Shown in pieces: positions 45,401-51,061 of a stretch of 64,000 nt of DNA (the first letter of the stretch is position 1; each line of letters begins with the position of its first letter). The position numbers and the translations under genes are program-made. The notes beneath the pieces were generated by a model that worked only from the letters and a program-made list of their open reading frames with translations, was not told where the DNA came from and did no database searches. The stretch covers positions 159,105 through 223,104 of the forward strand of contig CAJUAB010000003.1 of the NCBI GenBank assembly GCA_910583845.1. Direction: 5' to 3'. Origin of the DNA: an uncultured Acetatifactor sp. (GTDB taxonomy: Bacteria; Bacillota; Clostridia; Lachnospirales; Lachnospiraceae).

Positions 45401-45510
45401 GTCTCTCTGTCCGCTCTCACCTGCAAATGGGAATCCCACAGCAGACTCAGCACCATCAGAAAAGACATTACGATGGCCAGACGCTTTTGTACACTGTGTC
45501 TTTTTAACAT
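36403..45510 (-). CDS. giant secreted or surface protein with Ig-like repeats
   Basis: A predicted 3035-residue extracellular protein. A textbook signal peptide (QKRLAIVMSFLMVLSLL, cleavage near QVRA) is followed by a Ser/Gly/Ala linker of 15-residue repeats (about 55-150), MBG/Big-like modules, and a long array of Ig-like domains in three 460-residue super-repeats. It ends with one hydrophobic helix (AAVAGTGTGGAVAFG) and an arginine-rich tail, with no LPxTG sortase motif. ATG 45510 lies one base after the preceding gene's stop; an overlapping start at 45576 is less likely. The domains recall cell-surface adhesins. Placement inside the kinase/FHA/EssC cluster suggests it is the main cargo or the structure displayed, which is inference. 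Confidence 0.88.
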   Translation of the reverse strand: MLKRHSVQKRLAIVMSFLMVLSLLWDSHLQVRADRETVVITVTDIDGVPVSGASVSYKISAGPAGSVSGDNAQASGGVAGSVPGNGTEASGNAAGSVSGDGTEASGNAAGSVSGDGAGASGDADGPAPGDSVSGGNGNTPLPDITGSGATNIHGKMEIEIPDFAEGMTISMEISQEGFGVKTVAEQPLEARMAVTLRKLPEIQALDGVYNKLDQELVTVAGSEEAGDMIRYSADGVNWQENVPTGKAAGEYAVYVQVSRAGYKPFESGELTAIIRKAVLNDVGAIPYSSDYDGKEHPALTFSRLEDGDRVTCTWLKGGTAADIHFVYNGPDSVRVPAFRNAGDYAVHVRVERDNYEVYEEDFTAVVKAAPIQGLSATLRSGLVYDGQEQDLLEKINGLREGDRVYYALGPGDEPQPTEWMELTEAQRPRACDAGSYRVRLKVERENYKDTEIELSPAKVCIAKAEPLLTFVEEPVADTVDFDRQGDNVYNFSVSCNELGPQDIMYTVENVAGEDQTDIADIASIVKRGENAGKLTIIRSGHIIRITASTAETDNYVSVSKSFVLSVRATDEDLIRFADREVRFTLGTKDTIASQAAEKSHEDDNGAISYQGQVTGFPGGFEDIGIELSDSGQVTLKDLKLLSEALEKRGSLSIVITALKEAGTKEYESESREVYARCKARYTIVLSTEGIPDGAYAQYNPEGEEILPENLSDGWYNTAVIVRPAEGYTIARDKVTNEYGPSVVFGGEGTGKKGDQGEKRRIIYLRNESTGGITAPITIDLEKLDNEKPYDLQICFPGADGHMQDGVKYYDGEITVVFTARDDTSGVDTFSWSYVSTGAPGTAGVPGSVDVPDGAVKTVGGEIPAVRDKTDPTRYTASLTLPERDAEQLRGYLEVSARDRAGNVSDLLREGDVFVVDTIPPVRSVSYGLRDEGGTCQTVGTKHYFSGPVDFVFHVTEANFLAEDVHITVSKDGAEAREQSVLWNPTDAAGEYEAVLTLADDGDYVVGMTYTDRSGHEMQPYTSETIVVDTTAPVISFAYADYSAARPQTATITVTEHNFRQSDLSVSTQARDITGLDVPVEDLEKYLQSCQWEHEGDVHRARISEQFADAIYVLTCNYRDLALNPAAEVRTAPFVVDHTPPKTDKMSISYSLSIKDTVLAAITLGFYNPAVTVTFTAYDETAGVDYFTWNYKRQEGASAQNVEQYADTRTAAAGDPVDRAKFTASVTLPGEQAQQLRGRIAFTATDRYGNVSEKLTDNGHVLVVDTVAPVIAVSCSAPDDASGGRLYYNRAMTATFTITEANFFPEDVIVMLVRDNGDPVQVMPVWKDISADVHVGTCMIEAPEDHTGDGDYVFTVRYTDRSDNAMEVCTSRTIVIDTMPPERSVAYGLREEGGTSQTVGTKHYFSGPVRFAFTVTERNFFAEDVHVTVSRDGAEAREQSVTWMPTDGADEYTAGIVLEEDGDYVVGMTYTDRTGHEMRTYVSETVVVDATVPVIAFDYEDYSGERPQTATVTVTEHNFRQSDISVTTEAKTITGLDVRASDLQNYLQNCQWEHEGDVHRARLSEQFADAIYVLTCNYCDLALNPAPEVTTEPFVVDHTPPSRDRMSVRYSTSVTDTVLAAITLGFYNPAVTVTFTAYDETAGVDYFTWNYMRQEGVSAENVERYEDTRTAAAQDAMDKAKFTASVTLPGEQARQLRGMIAFTATDRYGNESVKLTDSGHVLVVDTIAPAITAAYSEPDDTSGGKLYYNKALTATFTVTEANFFQEDVVVTLAKDGEAPVRVLPVWRDLSADVHVGTCVIEAPQDHGNDGDYVFTVSYTDRSDNTMEVYTSGVLVIDTVLPDQTVSFGLQDEGGTSQKVGTKHYFSGPVDFVFRITEKNFFPEDVRITVSKDGEETREQAVEWKSAGAVGEYTAGLTLTEDGDYIVGMTYADRTGHEMPSYISETVVVDATAPVIEFAYDDFRAENPQTATVTVTEHNFRQSDITVLTEARTITDQGVPVEDLENYLQSCEWEHEGDVHRAQVSEQFADAIYVLTCNYDDLALTAAEEVVTEPFVVDHTPPAADRMSVSYSTSVMDTVLGAITLGFYNPQVTVTFTAYDETAGVDYFTWSYTRQEGASPENVERYGDTRVDAVQDALDKAKFTASVTLPGEQARQLRGSMAFTATDRYGNESEKCTDSGHVLVVDTVSPVITAEYTTPDQTFGGKLYYNKALTATFTVTESNFFSEDVMVMLTKDDEEAVRVMPVWTDVSEDVHVGTYVIDAADSHANDGDYVFTVSYTDRSGNVMGAYRSDVFVIDTILPVIEVEYSDQNPVNTLADSQGITRKYFPAELSATLTITEHNFNAEEIEYIINATDVAGNELNAGALYRTSGWTSDGDRNTATIVFPGDANYSFDIAYTDLALHEMPDYPTDYFTVDTSMPENPEVSYSAGVLDTILDNISFGFYNAQMTVHVTAVDRISGVHDFSYSYLKTEGVSSVNAELIQQPIEEAQISFSEGGAMATASFQISQAALAAGNQFNGTVEVSATDRAGNQTGFQRDEKRIVVDNIAPTAVVEYNAPVQEIDNIAYYDGDIDATITVNEANFYPEDVTVSVTRDGTPYAVTPVWNDNNTDVHTGTFTLTGDGDYFVEITGSDKSGNVMQQYMSEQMTIDTQIEEAVITVNGVEADGKAFKEEVVLAVSFEDTNFEDYEILLTRTNFGNKNMDVTHAFIGEQVTTNAFGGSGSFDTFSSTPENDGIYTVTVTLSDRAGHTVEKTATFTVNRYGSVYDYSDYLVGLIGDGGAYVQRVEEDLLITEYNADRLVSQSLDIEISRDGRPLEDCDYRVTPEINDVAVTGNKGWYQYQYTIAKENFSQDGVYKISVSSRDQTGNTPENTNYADKAILFRVDSTAPEINSITGLENAIVNATSLEIKYSVYDTMGLASVAVYVDGKEKEDITDFTGDEQNYSGSLMLAENPQAQKVRLVVRDLAGNMTDTDAMDFISAFAFSHSVTISTNVIVRWYADKVLFWGSIGGTAAVAGTGTGGAVAFGRRRRRSSRA
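38600..42740 (-). repeat. three tandem 1380-bp repeats in the giant gene
   Basis: The same landmark (GTKHYFSGPV) recurs near 42675, 41290 and 39910, exactly 1380 bp apart. Each unit encodes 460 residues with several Ig-like domains (VTVTEHNFRQSD, TLGFYNP, YFTWNY, DKAKFTASVTLPGEQA, LYYNKALTATFTV). The copies differ by scattered substitutions, so they are older than the TPR repeats at 1-420. Confidence 0.92.
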
Positions 45511-45511
45511 T

Positions 45512-46288
45512 TTATCCACGATCCACATCTTTTTTCCCGGTGCCTTTCTTTCCACCCTGGTTATCTTTTTTTCCACCCTGATAAGTTTTCTTTTTGCCCT
45601 GATCAGCTTTCTTTACACTCTGATCCGCTCTCTTTACATTCCTGTCAGTTTTTCTCCCGCGCTGATCCGCTTTCTTTCCATCCTGACCGGCCTTCCTTTC
45701 TCCCTGGTCAGCTGCCTTTCCATCCTGACCGGCCTTCTTTTCTCCCTGGTCAGCTGCCTTTCCATCCTGATTGGCCTTCTTTTCTCCCTGGTCAGCCGCC
45801 TTTCCATCCTGATTGGCCTTTTGTTCCCCTTGGAGGGATTTGCTTCCTCTGCCCGGCCTGCTGCCAATCAAAAGACGCGCGTGAAAAGCCATCGTTGTGA
45901 TGAAAAGCACCACATAAGCCCCATAGCGCTGCATAAACCATTTTCCGGACCACACAAGCAGTGTCACGACTCCCGCCGCGACGACAATGTCCAGCGCCAC
46001 TGCGGCCCGGCCCACAGGGAAGTCCGGCTTTGTGTTCTCTCTCTTTTTATTTCCGGCTTTTCTCTCCGCTCTTTCGCTCCCTGCGTCCAGCCTGCGGGCC
46101 AGAACCAGCAGTGTATAGCCTCCGATTCCCGTCAGCCAGAACAACACGCCCACGGTCCCAAGGGCCGCTCTGACATTTTCCCGGTCGGCCCTGCCTGCCA
46201 CAGGCATCAGCAGAAATGTGCCGGAGAAACAGAACAACAGAATCGCGGACAACAGATAGTACAGCCGTCGTCTTTTCATCCGATTCAC
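45512..46288 (-). CDS. small membrane protein with Lys-rich repeat tail
   Basis: A 258-residue protein with four hydrophobic segments in the first 145 residues. The hydrophilic tail contains 14-residue repeats (pattern QGEKKANQDGKAAD, four copies) and then Lys/Gly-rich sequence. I do not recognise a family. The tail is likely cytoplasmic by the positive-inside rule. The start is GTG 46288 with AGAGGT upstream, overlapping the preceding gene by four bases. Its place in the cluster suggests a membrane component of the export system. Confidence 0.7.
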   Translation of the reverse strand: MNRMKRRRLYYLLSAILLFCFSGTFLLMPVAGRADRENVRAALGTVGVLFWLTGIGGYTLLVLARRLDAGSERAERKAGNKKRENTKPDFPVGRAAVALDIVVAAGVVTLLVWSGKWFMQRYGAYVVLFITTMAFHARLLIGSRPGRGSKSLQGEQKANQDGKAADQGEKKANQDGKAADQGEKKAGQDGKAADQGERKAGQDGKKADQRGRKTDRNVKRADQSVKKADQGKKKTYQGGKKDNQGGKKGTGKKDVDRG

Positions 46289-46935
46289 TCAATCACCTCT
46301 TTTGTGTGTATAAATAATATTTCTTCCAGTAACTCTATTTTTACGGCAGACATCCGGCGCTGTGGGTTCCCGCTGCCTGAAGCCTCCAGACTCCCCGTGT
46401 CCGCCAGCACTTCCGTTTCCCTGCTCTGCTGCGCTGTTTCCCTGCTTCGCCGCGCCGTTTCCCCGCTCTGCTGCACTGTTTCCCTGCGCCGCGTCCCGGC
46501 TGCGCTCTCAGCCCGCAGCGCCGTCTCCACGCCGCCCCCCTCGCTTCTGTTCTTCCTGGCCTGTCTCCCATCAGCGGGAGAGTTCTTCCCGGTCTGTCTC
46601 TCATCAGCGGGAGAGTTCTTCCCGGTCTGTCTCCCATCGGCAGGAAAGTTCTTCCCGGTCTGTCTCCCATCGGCGGGAGAGTTCTTCCCGGCCTGTCTCC
46701 CATCAGCGGGAGAGTTCTTCCCCCTGTCTCTGACAGGACCTGCGCCCCGGGAATTCTTTGACGCCTCCTCATTATTTCTGCGTGTGCGCTCTATACTTTT
46801 TTTTGCCGTTCTCCCCGACAATTCTCCCGCCACAGTGGGAATATGAAACACAAACCACAGGACAACAGCCAGTATGGCAAACACACCGGCGGCCAGGAAC
46901 GAGATAAGCGAGATCACGGATAATGTCTCTGCCAT
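46285..46935 (-). CDS. single-pass membrane protein with repeat tail
   Basis: A 216-residue protein: one hydrophobic helix near the N-terminus (about 10-33), then a hydrophilic domain holding five 11-residue repeats (pattern GKNSPADGRQT) and a Glu/Arg/Ser/Thr-rich stretch. No family is recognised. Many Ser and Thr residues could be kinase substrates. AGAGAGGG precedes the ATG; it overlaps the next gene by four bases, and follows the kinase gene closely. Confidence 0.7.
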   Translation of the reverse strand: MAETLSVISLISFLAAGVFAILAVVLWFVFHIPTVAGELSGRTAKKSIERTRRNNEEASKNSRGAGPVRDRGKNSPADGRQAGKNSPADGRQTGKNFPADGRQTGKNSPADERQTGKNSPADGRQARKNRSEGGGVETALRAESAAGTRRRETVQQSGETARRSRETAQQSRETEVLADTGSLEASGSGNPQRRMSAVKIELLEEILFIHTKEVIE

Positions 46936-46937
46936 AC

Positions 46938-48617
46938 TTAAGCCCTCTCTTGCGCATTCCTATACGCCCTCTCAATCGCCTCTCTGTAGGCGTCATAATT
47001 GTCCAGTATTTCCTGCTGTAGTTTCTGAGACTGTTCCTTCTGTACGGTCAGGGCGGCGGCGCGGTCGCGCACCTTTTCCAGCAGGGACAGGACCTCCTCC
47101 TGTTCCACGTTCACCTGGACAATGTTGTTTCTCTGATCATACAGGAGCATGAATGCTCCGTTATACAGGGACAACTGATCATAAGCCCCGGCACTTTCCA
47201 CACTGCTCAGGGCGCTTTCTATGGTAGTAAATAAAATCTCAAAGTTATCCCTTGACGCCTCCTCCACCGTGGAAGCGCTTAATATGTATCTCTTGTAGAA
47301 TGAGCAGATATGGTAATAGCAGTCCGACAAGGTCTTTCCTTCAAACTCCGTTCCGCTTTCATAGTTTTCCACGAAAAAGGAGTATGCCTTCTGCACTCTC
47401 GTGGAAAAGCTGTATCCGCCGTCATCCTCCGTATAATAGTTGAAATACATCATACCGATTTTATATTTCAGTTCGGCAACATCCGTACCGGAATCGTCAA
47501 AGGAATCCTTGTGGGCATTGTACAGCGCGAGAAATTCATCGTTTTCCGCCTTGCTGAATCGCCCTTCGTCCTCGTAGGCCTGGAGCAGATACAGATAGGC
47601 CGATGTGCGTTCCGGATAGATCTCTATCGCCCTTTTGTAGCTGGCGACCTTGTCCTCCAGAGAAGATGCCGTGGAGGTGGATACCAGCACATCATAGTCG
47701 CTGTTATTGATGTAATCAGACATTCTTCCGCAAACTATACCCGAGATCAGACAGAGAATCGCAAGAGTAAGCGAGGCGCTGAATATGCGGAGTTTTCTCT
47801 TCTGTTTTCTCTTATAGTCCTTGGTGATCAGTCCGGGATGCTCCAGATCGTACAAAATATCCTGACAGTTCTGGTATCTGTTTTCCGCCGCGGGTTCCAC
47901 ACATTTGTTGATGATCAGTTCGATGCCCTCGGACAATTCCGGATTCCACATCCTCACCGGCGCGTATGCCTCCCCCGCTCTGGGATCGATTCCCGTGAGC
48001 AGATGATGCATCGTCATCCCCAACGCAAAAATATCCGACCGGGCATCCGTCTGGCCGCTGTACTGTTCCGGCGGCGCATACCCCTTGGTGCCAAGCAGGG
48101 TGGTGTCTGCCAGCCCCTGCTCCTTATACTCTCTGGCTATTCCGAAATCAATAATCTTGATATTGCCTTCCGGCTTCAACATGACATTGGCCGGTTTCAT
48201 ATCCCGATAGATAATGGGAGGCTTCTGTCCATGCAGATAGATCAGCGCGTCACAGATCTGCTTTCCCCAGTCTATGACCAGTTCCTCCGGCTGCGCGCCG
48301 TACTCCGCCAATATCTTGTCCAGCGACAGGCCCTCAATATAATCCATCACGACGTAAATCGTCACATTGTTTTCTATAATATCCACGATGCGGGGCAGCG
48401 CCGGGTGATCCAGCTTTTTCATCATATTGGCTTCCGCCAACAGACTCTTCACCACCACCTCGTCTTCTTTTCCCTTCCCCTTTTTCCGGATTTCCTTGAC
48501 TGCCCACTGTTTGTTCAGATGCGTGTCTCTGGCCAGGTATACAACGGACATACCGCCCTTGCCGATCTCAGTCAATATCTCATATTTTCCACCAATAATC
48601 AAACCTGCCTCAGCCAT
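46938..48617 (-). CDS. membrane Ser/Thr protein kinase
   Basis: A 559-residue transmembrane kinase. The kinase domain (about 10-265) has all key motifs: GKGGMS loop at 19-24, AVKEI lysine, IYRDMKPANVML, IIDFGIARE and GTKGYAPPEQY. One membrane helix (about 283-302) is followed by an extracytoplasmic helical domain of about 250 residues that looks TPR-like near its start. It lacks PASTA repeats. Unlike the EssB pseudokinase of type VII systems, its catalytic residues are intact. It sits next to a PP2C phosphatase and two FHA proteins, so it is probably the phosphorylating half of a reversible switch. Confidence 0.92.
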   Translation of the reverse strand: MAEAGLIIGGKYEILTEIGKGGMSVVYLARDTHLNKQWAVKEIRKKGKGKEDEVVVKSLLAEANMMKKLDHPALPRIVDIIENNVTIYVVMDYIEGLSLDKILAEYGAQPEELVIDWGKQICDALIYLHGQKPPIIYRDMKPANVMLKPEGNIKIIDFGIAREYKEQGLADTTLLGTKGYAPPEQYSGQTDARSDIFALGMTMHHLLTGIDPRAGEAYAPVRMWNPELSEGIELIINKCVEPAAENRYQNCQDILYDLEHPGLITKDYKRKQKRKLRIFSASLTLAILCLISGIVCGRMSDYINNSDYDVLVSTSTASSLEDKVASYKRAIEIYPERTSAYLYLLQAYEDEGRFSKAENDEFLALYNAHKDSFDDSGTDVAELKYKIGMMYFNYYTEDDGGYSFSTRVQKAYSFFVENYESGTEFEGKTLSDCYYHICSFYKRYILSASTVEEASRDNFEILFTTIESALSSVESAGAYDQLSLYNGAFMLLYDQRNNIVQVNVEQEEVLSLLEKVRDRAAALTVQKEQSQKLQQEILDNYDAYREAIERAYRNAQERA

Positions 48618-48623
48618 GTGTGA

Positions 48624-49391
48624 TCACTCCCAGTCAGCTCTGATCAGTATTACGGATATATTGTCCTTTTCCTGTCTTTCCTTCGCAAGCTCTATCAGAC
48701 GCCTTGCATTTGTGTGCATGGCCTCCCTGCTCACACTCCTGGCGGGATTGAAAGCGTCAAAGATCTCCCGCTTTGCCACCTCATTCCGAAACCCGTCAGA
48801 ACAGAGCATATAAACGCCTTTTTCCGTACGCCCCACCAGCACGTCCGGCTTCAGCAGATCGGATGCACCCACACATTGGAGAAGCATATTTCTGCGCTTA
48901 TCCGTTCTGGCCTGTTCCGCCGTCATGTCTCCCCGCTCTATCTCCTGGGCCACAAAAGTCTGGTCAGCCGTTATCTGCCGGATACCTTTTCCGATCTGAT
49001 AGGCCCTGGTATCTCCCACGTGTACAATCACATATTGTTCGCCCACGAACAGCATACCTGTAAAGGTCGTACCCAAAGAAATTCCCCTGGCCTGTCCGTA
49101 CTCCAGAATCCTGGCATTCAGCTCTTTCAGCATCAGGGACCACCTGGCTCCGATCACCCGCATGTCGGGATTCTCCAGCTCGTATGCCAGTTCCTCTCCA
49201 AACCACTGCAAAAAGGCCCGGATTACCGTGGCGCTCGCAAGTTCTCCTTTTTCCAGTCCACCCATCCCATCACAGACCACGGCCATGAGCACCTCTCCCC
49301 CGGAGTATTTCCCATGTCTGACAACGATGCTGTCCTGATTGGTTTCCTTTATTATTCCGACATCCGTATCTGCCGTAACAGTAAAATGCAC
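48624..49391 (-). CDS. PP2C-type protein phosphatase
   Basis: A 255-residue metal-dependent Ser/Thr phosphatase. The PP2C metal-site motifs are present: ETNQDS near 16-21, VVCDGMGGLEKGE near 38-50, HVGDTRAYQI, MLCSDGF, and DNISVILI at the end. It starts with GTG 49391 after AGGGGACGG. It probably reverses the neighbouring kinase and is separated from it by six bases. Confidence 0.94.
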   Translation of the reverse strand: MHFTVTADTDVGIIKETNQDSIVVRHGKYSGGEVLMAVVCDGMGGLEKGELASATVIRAFLQWFGEELAYELENPDMRVIGARWSLMLKELNARILEYGQARGISLGTTFTGMLFVGEQYVIVHVGDTRAYQIGKGIRQITADQTFVAQEIERGDMTAEQARTDKRRNMLLQCVGASDLLKPDVLVGRTEKGVYMLCSDGFRNEVAKREIFDAFNPARSVSREAMHTNARRLIELAKERQEKDNISVILIRADWE

Positions 49392-49408
49392 GTTTTCACC
49401 GTCCCCTG

Positions 49409-50614
49409 CTATATCCTGAACTCAAACTCCTCATCAGCCAGCTTCAGATGATCACCGTCAAATATTTCCATCTCCTGTTGTGCCGGGATTGGCCTGCCAT
49501 TTATAAATGTCCTGTTGGTGGACTTCAGATCCATGATAAAATATCTGTCGCCCCGGGTGACAATATCCGCATGGGTCCTGCTGACCTTTTCGTTATCCCG
49601 CACGATATAATCCGAAGAATTTTTTCCCTTTCCGATCCGGAAAACAGGCCCGGTAATCCAGATGACCTCGTCTGTACGCAGTCTGCGCAGCGACGCGGAT
49701 CTTTGGGGCTGCTCCTGTAGCAGGCCCGTGGCCTCCTCATCCTCCAGAAGACCCGTGGCTTCCTCGTCCTCCAGAAGGCCTGTGGCCTCCTCGTCCTCCA
49801 GAAGACCCGTGGCTTCCTCATCCTCCAGAAGCCCTGTGGCTTCCTCATCCTCCAGCACTCTTGTGGACTCCTCATTGTCCAGCAGGCCTGTGGACTCCTC
49901 ATCCTCCCGCGACCCTGCGGATCTCTCACGGTCCGGCCGCCCTGCGTTCTCTCCACGGTCCCGTGGACCTGCTGCCCCGCTCCGGCCCCCACTACGGTTC
50001 TGACCATCGGCCGGCTGATCCGGCGCAGGGCTGCTTTTCCGCGTATCATGCCTTTTTATAGTGCTGACAACACTTTTGTCCTCGCTCTTTATAAATCTCT
50101 CAATCCTGTCCCCGTCATAGGTATTCAGGCTCTTGATAAAATACACAAATCGGGATATATAATCCATATCGTCTTCCTGGGCAGAAGTCACGGAATAAAT
50201 GACGGACTCCATAAAGGCAAATATATCCGCCCCCTCCCCTGCCTGTTCCAGCGGAAGATAGATAAACAGTACCTCCTTTGTGGTTTCATTTATAAATACA
50301 TACCGGACATCCAGAATTAAATGACCGGCCGCCAGGGAATTGGCTTTCAGTTTTTGAAAGATGACCACAATCTGCTCCATGATAAACAGAAAATCATACT
50401 TGTTCACCGGCTTTTTCAGTCTCTCCGCCAGGCTGATTCCAACCGGACCCGAATACTGTATGGCATTCCTGCCCAGACGTTTTGGCCTCAGCAATCCTCT
50501 GATATTTTTGTCCGAAAACAGGGTGAATTGTCCTTCATCCAGCTTTTCCTTCAGCGCAAGCCTTGCCTTCACGATCAGCTGATATCCCCGGGTCTTAACC
50601 TTATACTTTGCCAT
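49409..50614 (-). CDS. FHA protein with N-terminal DUF6382-like domain and Thr-repeat array
   Basis: A 401-residue cytosolic protein. An N-terminal domain (about 1-190) resembles the DUF6382 type that precedes FHA domains in Firmicutes. A low-complexity linker with seven copies of T-x-x-L-x-x-E-E-x (about 235-300) follows, then a C-terminal FHA domain (about 310-401; SRTHADIV, STNRTFING). Threonines in acidic context are typical substrates for such kinases. The protein could therefore bind its own phosphorylated array or a partner's FHA. ATG 50614 is chosen; an ATG at 50626 touches the ribosome site. Confidence 0.85.
   Translation of the reverse strand: MAKYKVKTRGYQLIVKARLALKEKLDEGQFTLFSDKNIRGLLRPKRLGRNAIQYSGPVGISLAERLKKPVNKYDFLFIMEQIVVIFQKLKANSLAAGHLILDVRYVFINETTKEVLFIYLPLEQAGEGADIFAFMESVIYSVTSAQEDDMDYISRFVYFIKSLNTYDGDRIERFIKSEDKSVVSTIKRHDTRKSSPAPDQPADGQNRSGGRSGAAGPRDRGENAGRPDRERSAGSREDEESTGLLDNEESTRVLEDEEATGLLEDEEATGLLEDEEATGLLEDEEATGLLEDEEATGLLQEQPQRSASLRRLRTDEVIWITGPVFRIGKGKNSSDYIVRDNEKVSRTHADIVTRGDRYFIMDLKSTNRTFINGRPIPAQQEMEIFDGDHLKLADEEFEFRI
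49716..49895 (-). repeat. 27-bp tandem repeats encoding the Thr motif
   Basis: About seven 27-bp units, each coding for T-G-L-L-E-D-E-E-A or a close variant. The inner units are nearly identical at the DNA level. Confidence 0.9.
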
Positions 50615-50647
50615 ATTGCCAATCATCCCTTTATACTATCCTGGAGT

Positions 50648-50884
50648 TCATTTCAACAGTTCGTCATAGGTGGTGTTGAGTTCGTCCCTGATCGCCCTCA
50701 GCTGTTCTACCTGCACATGCTGTATTCCCCGCTCTATTTTCACAAGACATTCCCTTGTAATGGGGATTCCCTGCAAATCCAGGAGGCGGACCAGCTCGGT
50801 CTGTCCGATTCCCTTGGAAACTCTTATTTCCCTGATATTCTTCCCTATATTCCCTCTGCAATCCTGCTTAATCTTTTGTTCCAA
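50648..50884 (-). CDS. HTH (XRE-like) regulator
   Basis: A 78-residue DNA-binding protein. The helix-turn-helix spans about 15-70 (IREIRVSKGIGQTELVRLL and ITRECLVKIERGIQ). The start appears to be TTG 50884: AGAGG lies eight bases before it, whereas the earlier GTG lies inside that ribosome site. It is the first gene of the kinase/FHA/EssC cluster, so it probably controls the cluster. A 15-bp palindrome lies 73 bp upstream. Confidence 0.85.
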   Translation of the reverse strand: MEQKIKQDCRGNIGKNIREIRVSKGIGQTELVRLLDLQGIPITRECLVKIERGIQHVQVEQLRAIRDELNTTYDELLK

Positions 50885-50956
50885 CAGTTCCACCTCTTTT
50901 AGAGATATTTTATTACATTTTTGAGAGCCATGGGACTCATTCCAGTCCTATTTACT

Positions 50957-50971
50957 TACAATAATATTGTA
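50957..50971. promoter_or_regulatory. 15-bp palindromic operator candidate
   Basis: TACAATAATATTGTA is a perfect inverted repeat centred on one base, upstream of the HTH gene and overlapping a TACAAT box. It is a natural target for autoregulation by the encoded HTH protein. No convincing -35 box is seen. Confidence 0.5.
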
Positions 50972-51026
50972 CTGTGAATAATGGAATCCCCTTCATATAC
51001 TCTAAAATACCGTTATACGAAAAATA

Positions 51027-51050
51027 CCTCCGGGATTTTCATCCCGGAGG
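51027..51050 (-). terminator. terminator after the orphan Gfo/Idh gene
   Basis: Perfect 10-bp arms CCTCCGGGAT and ATCCCGGAGG, loop of four, followed on the minus strand by TATTTTTC. Confidence 0.85.
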
Positions 51051-51061
51051 CACTGCTCCTG

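Noticed and set aside
46938..48617. EssB-like pseudokinase
   Set aside because: The catalytic YRD, DFG and lysine motifs are intact, unlike EssB.
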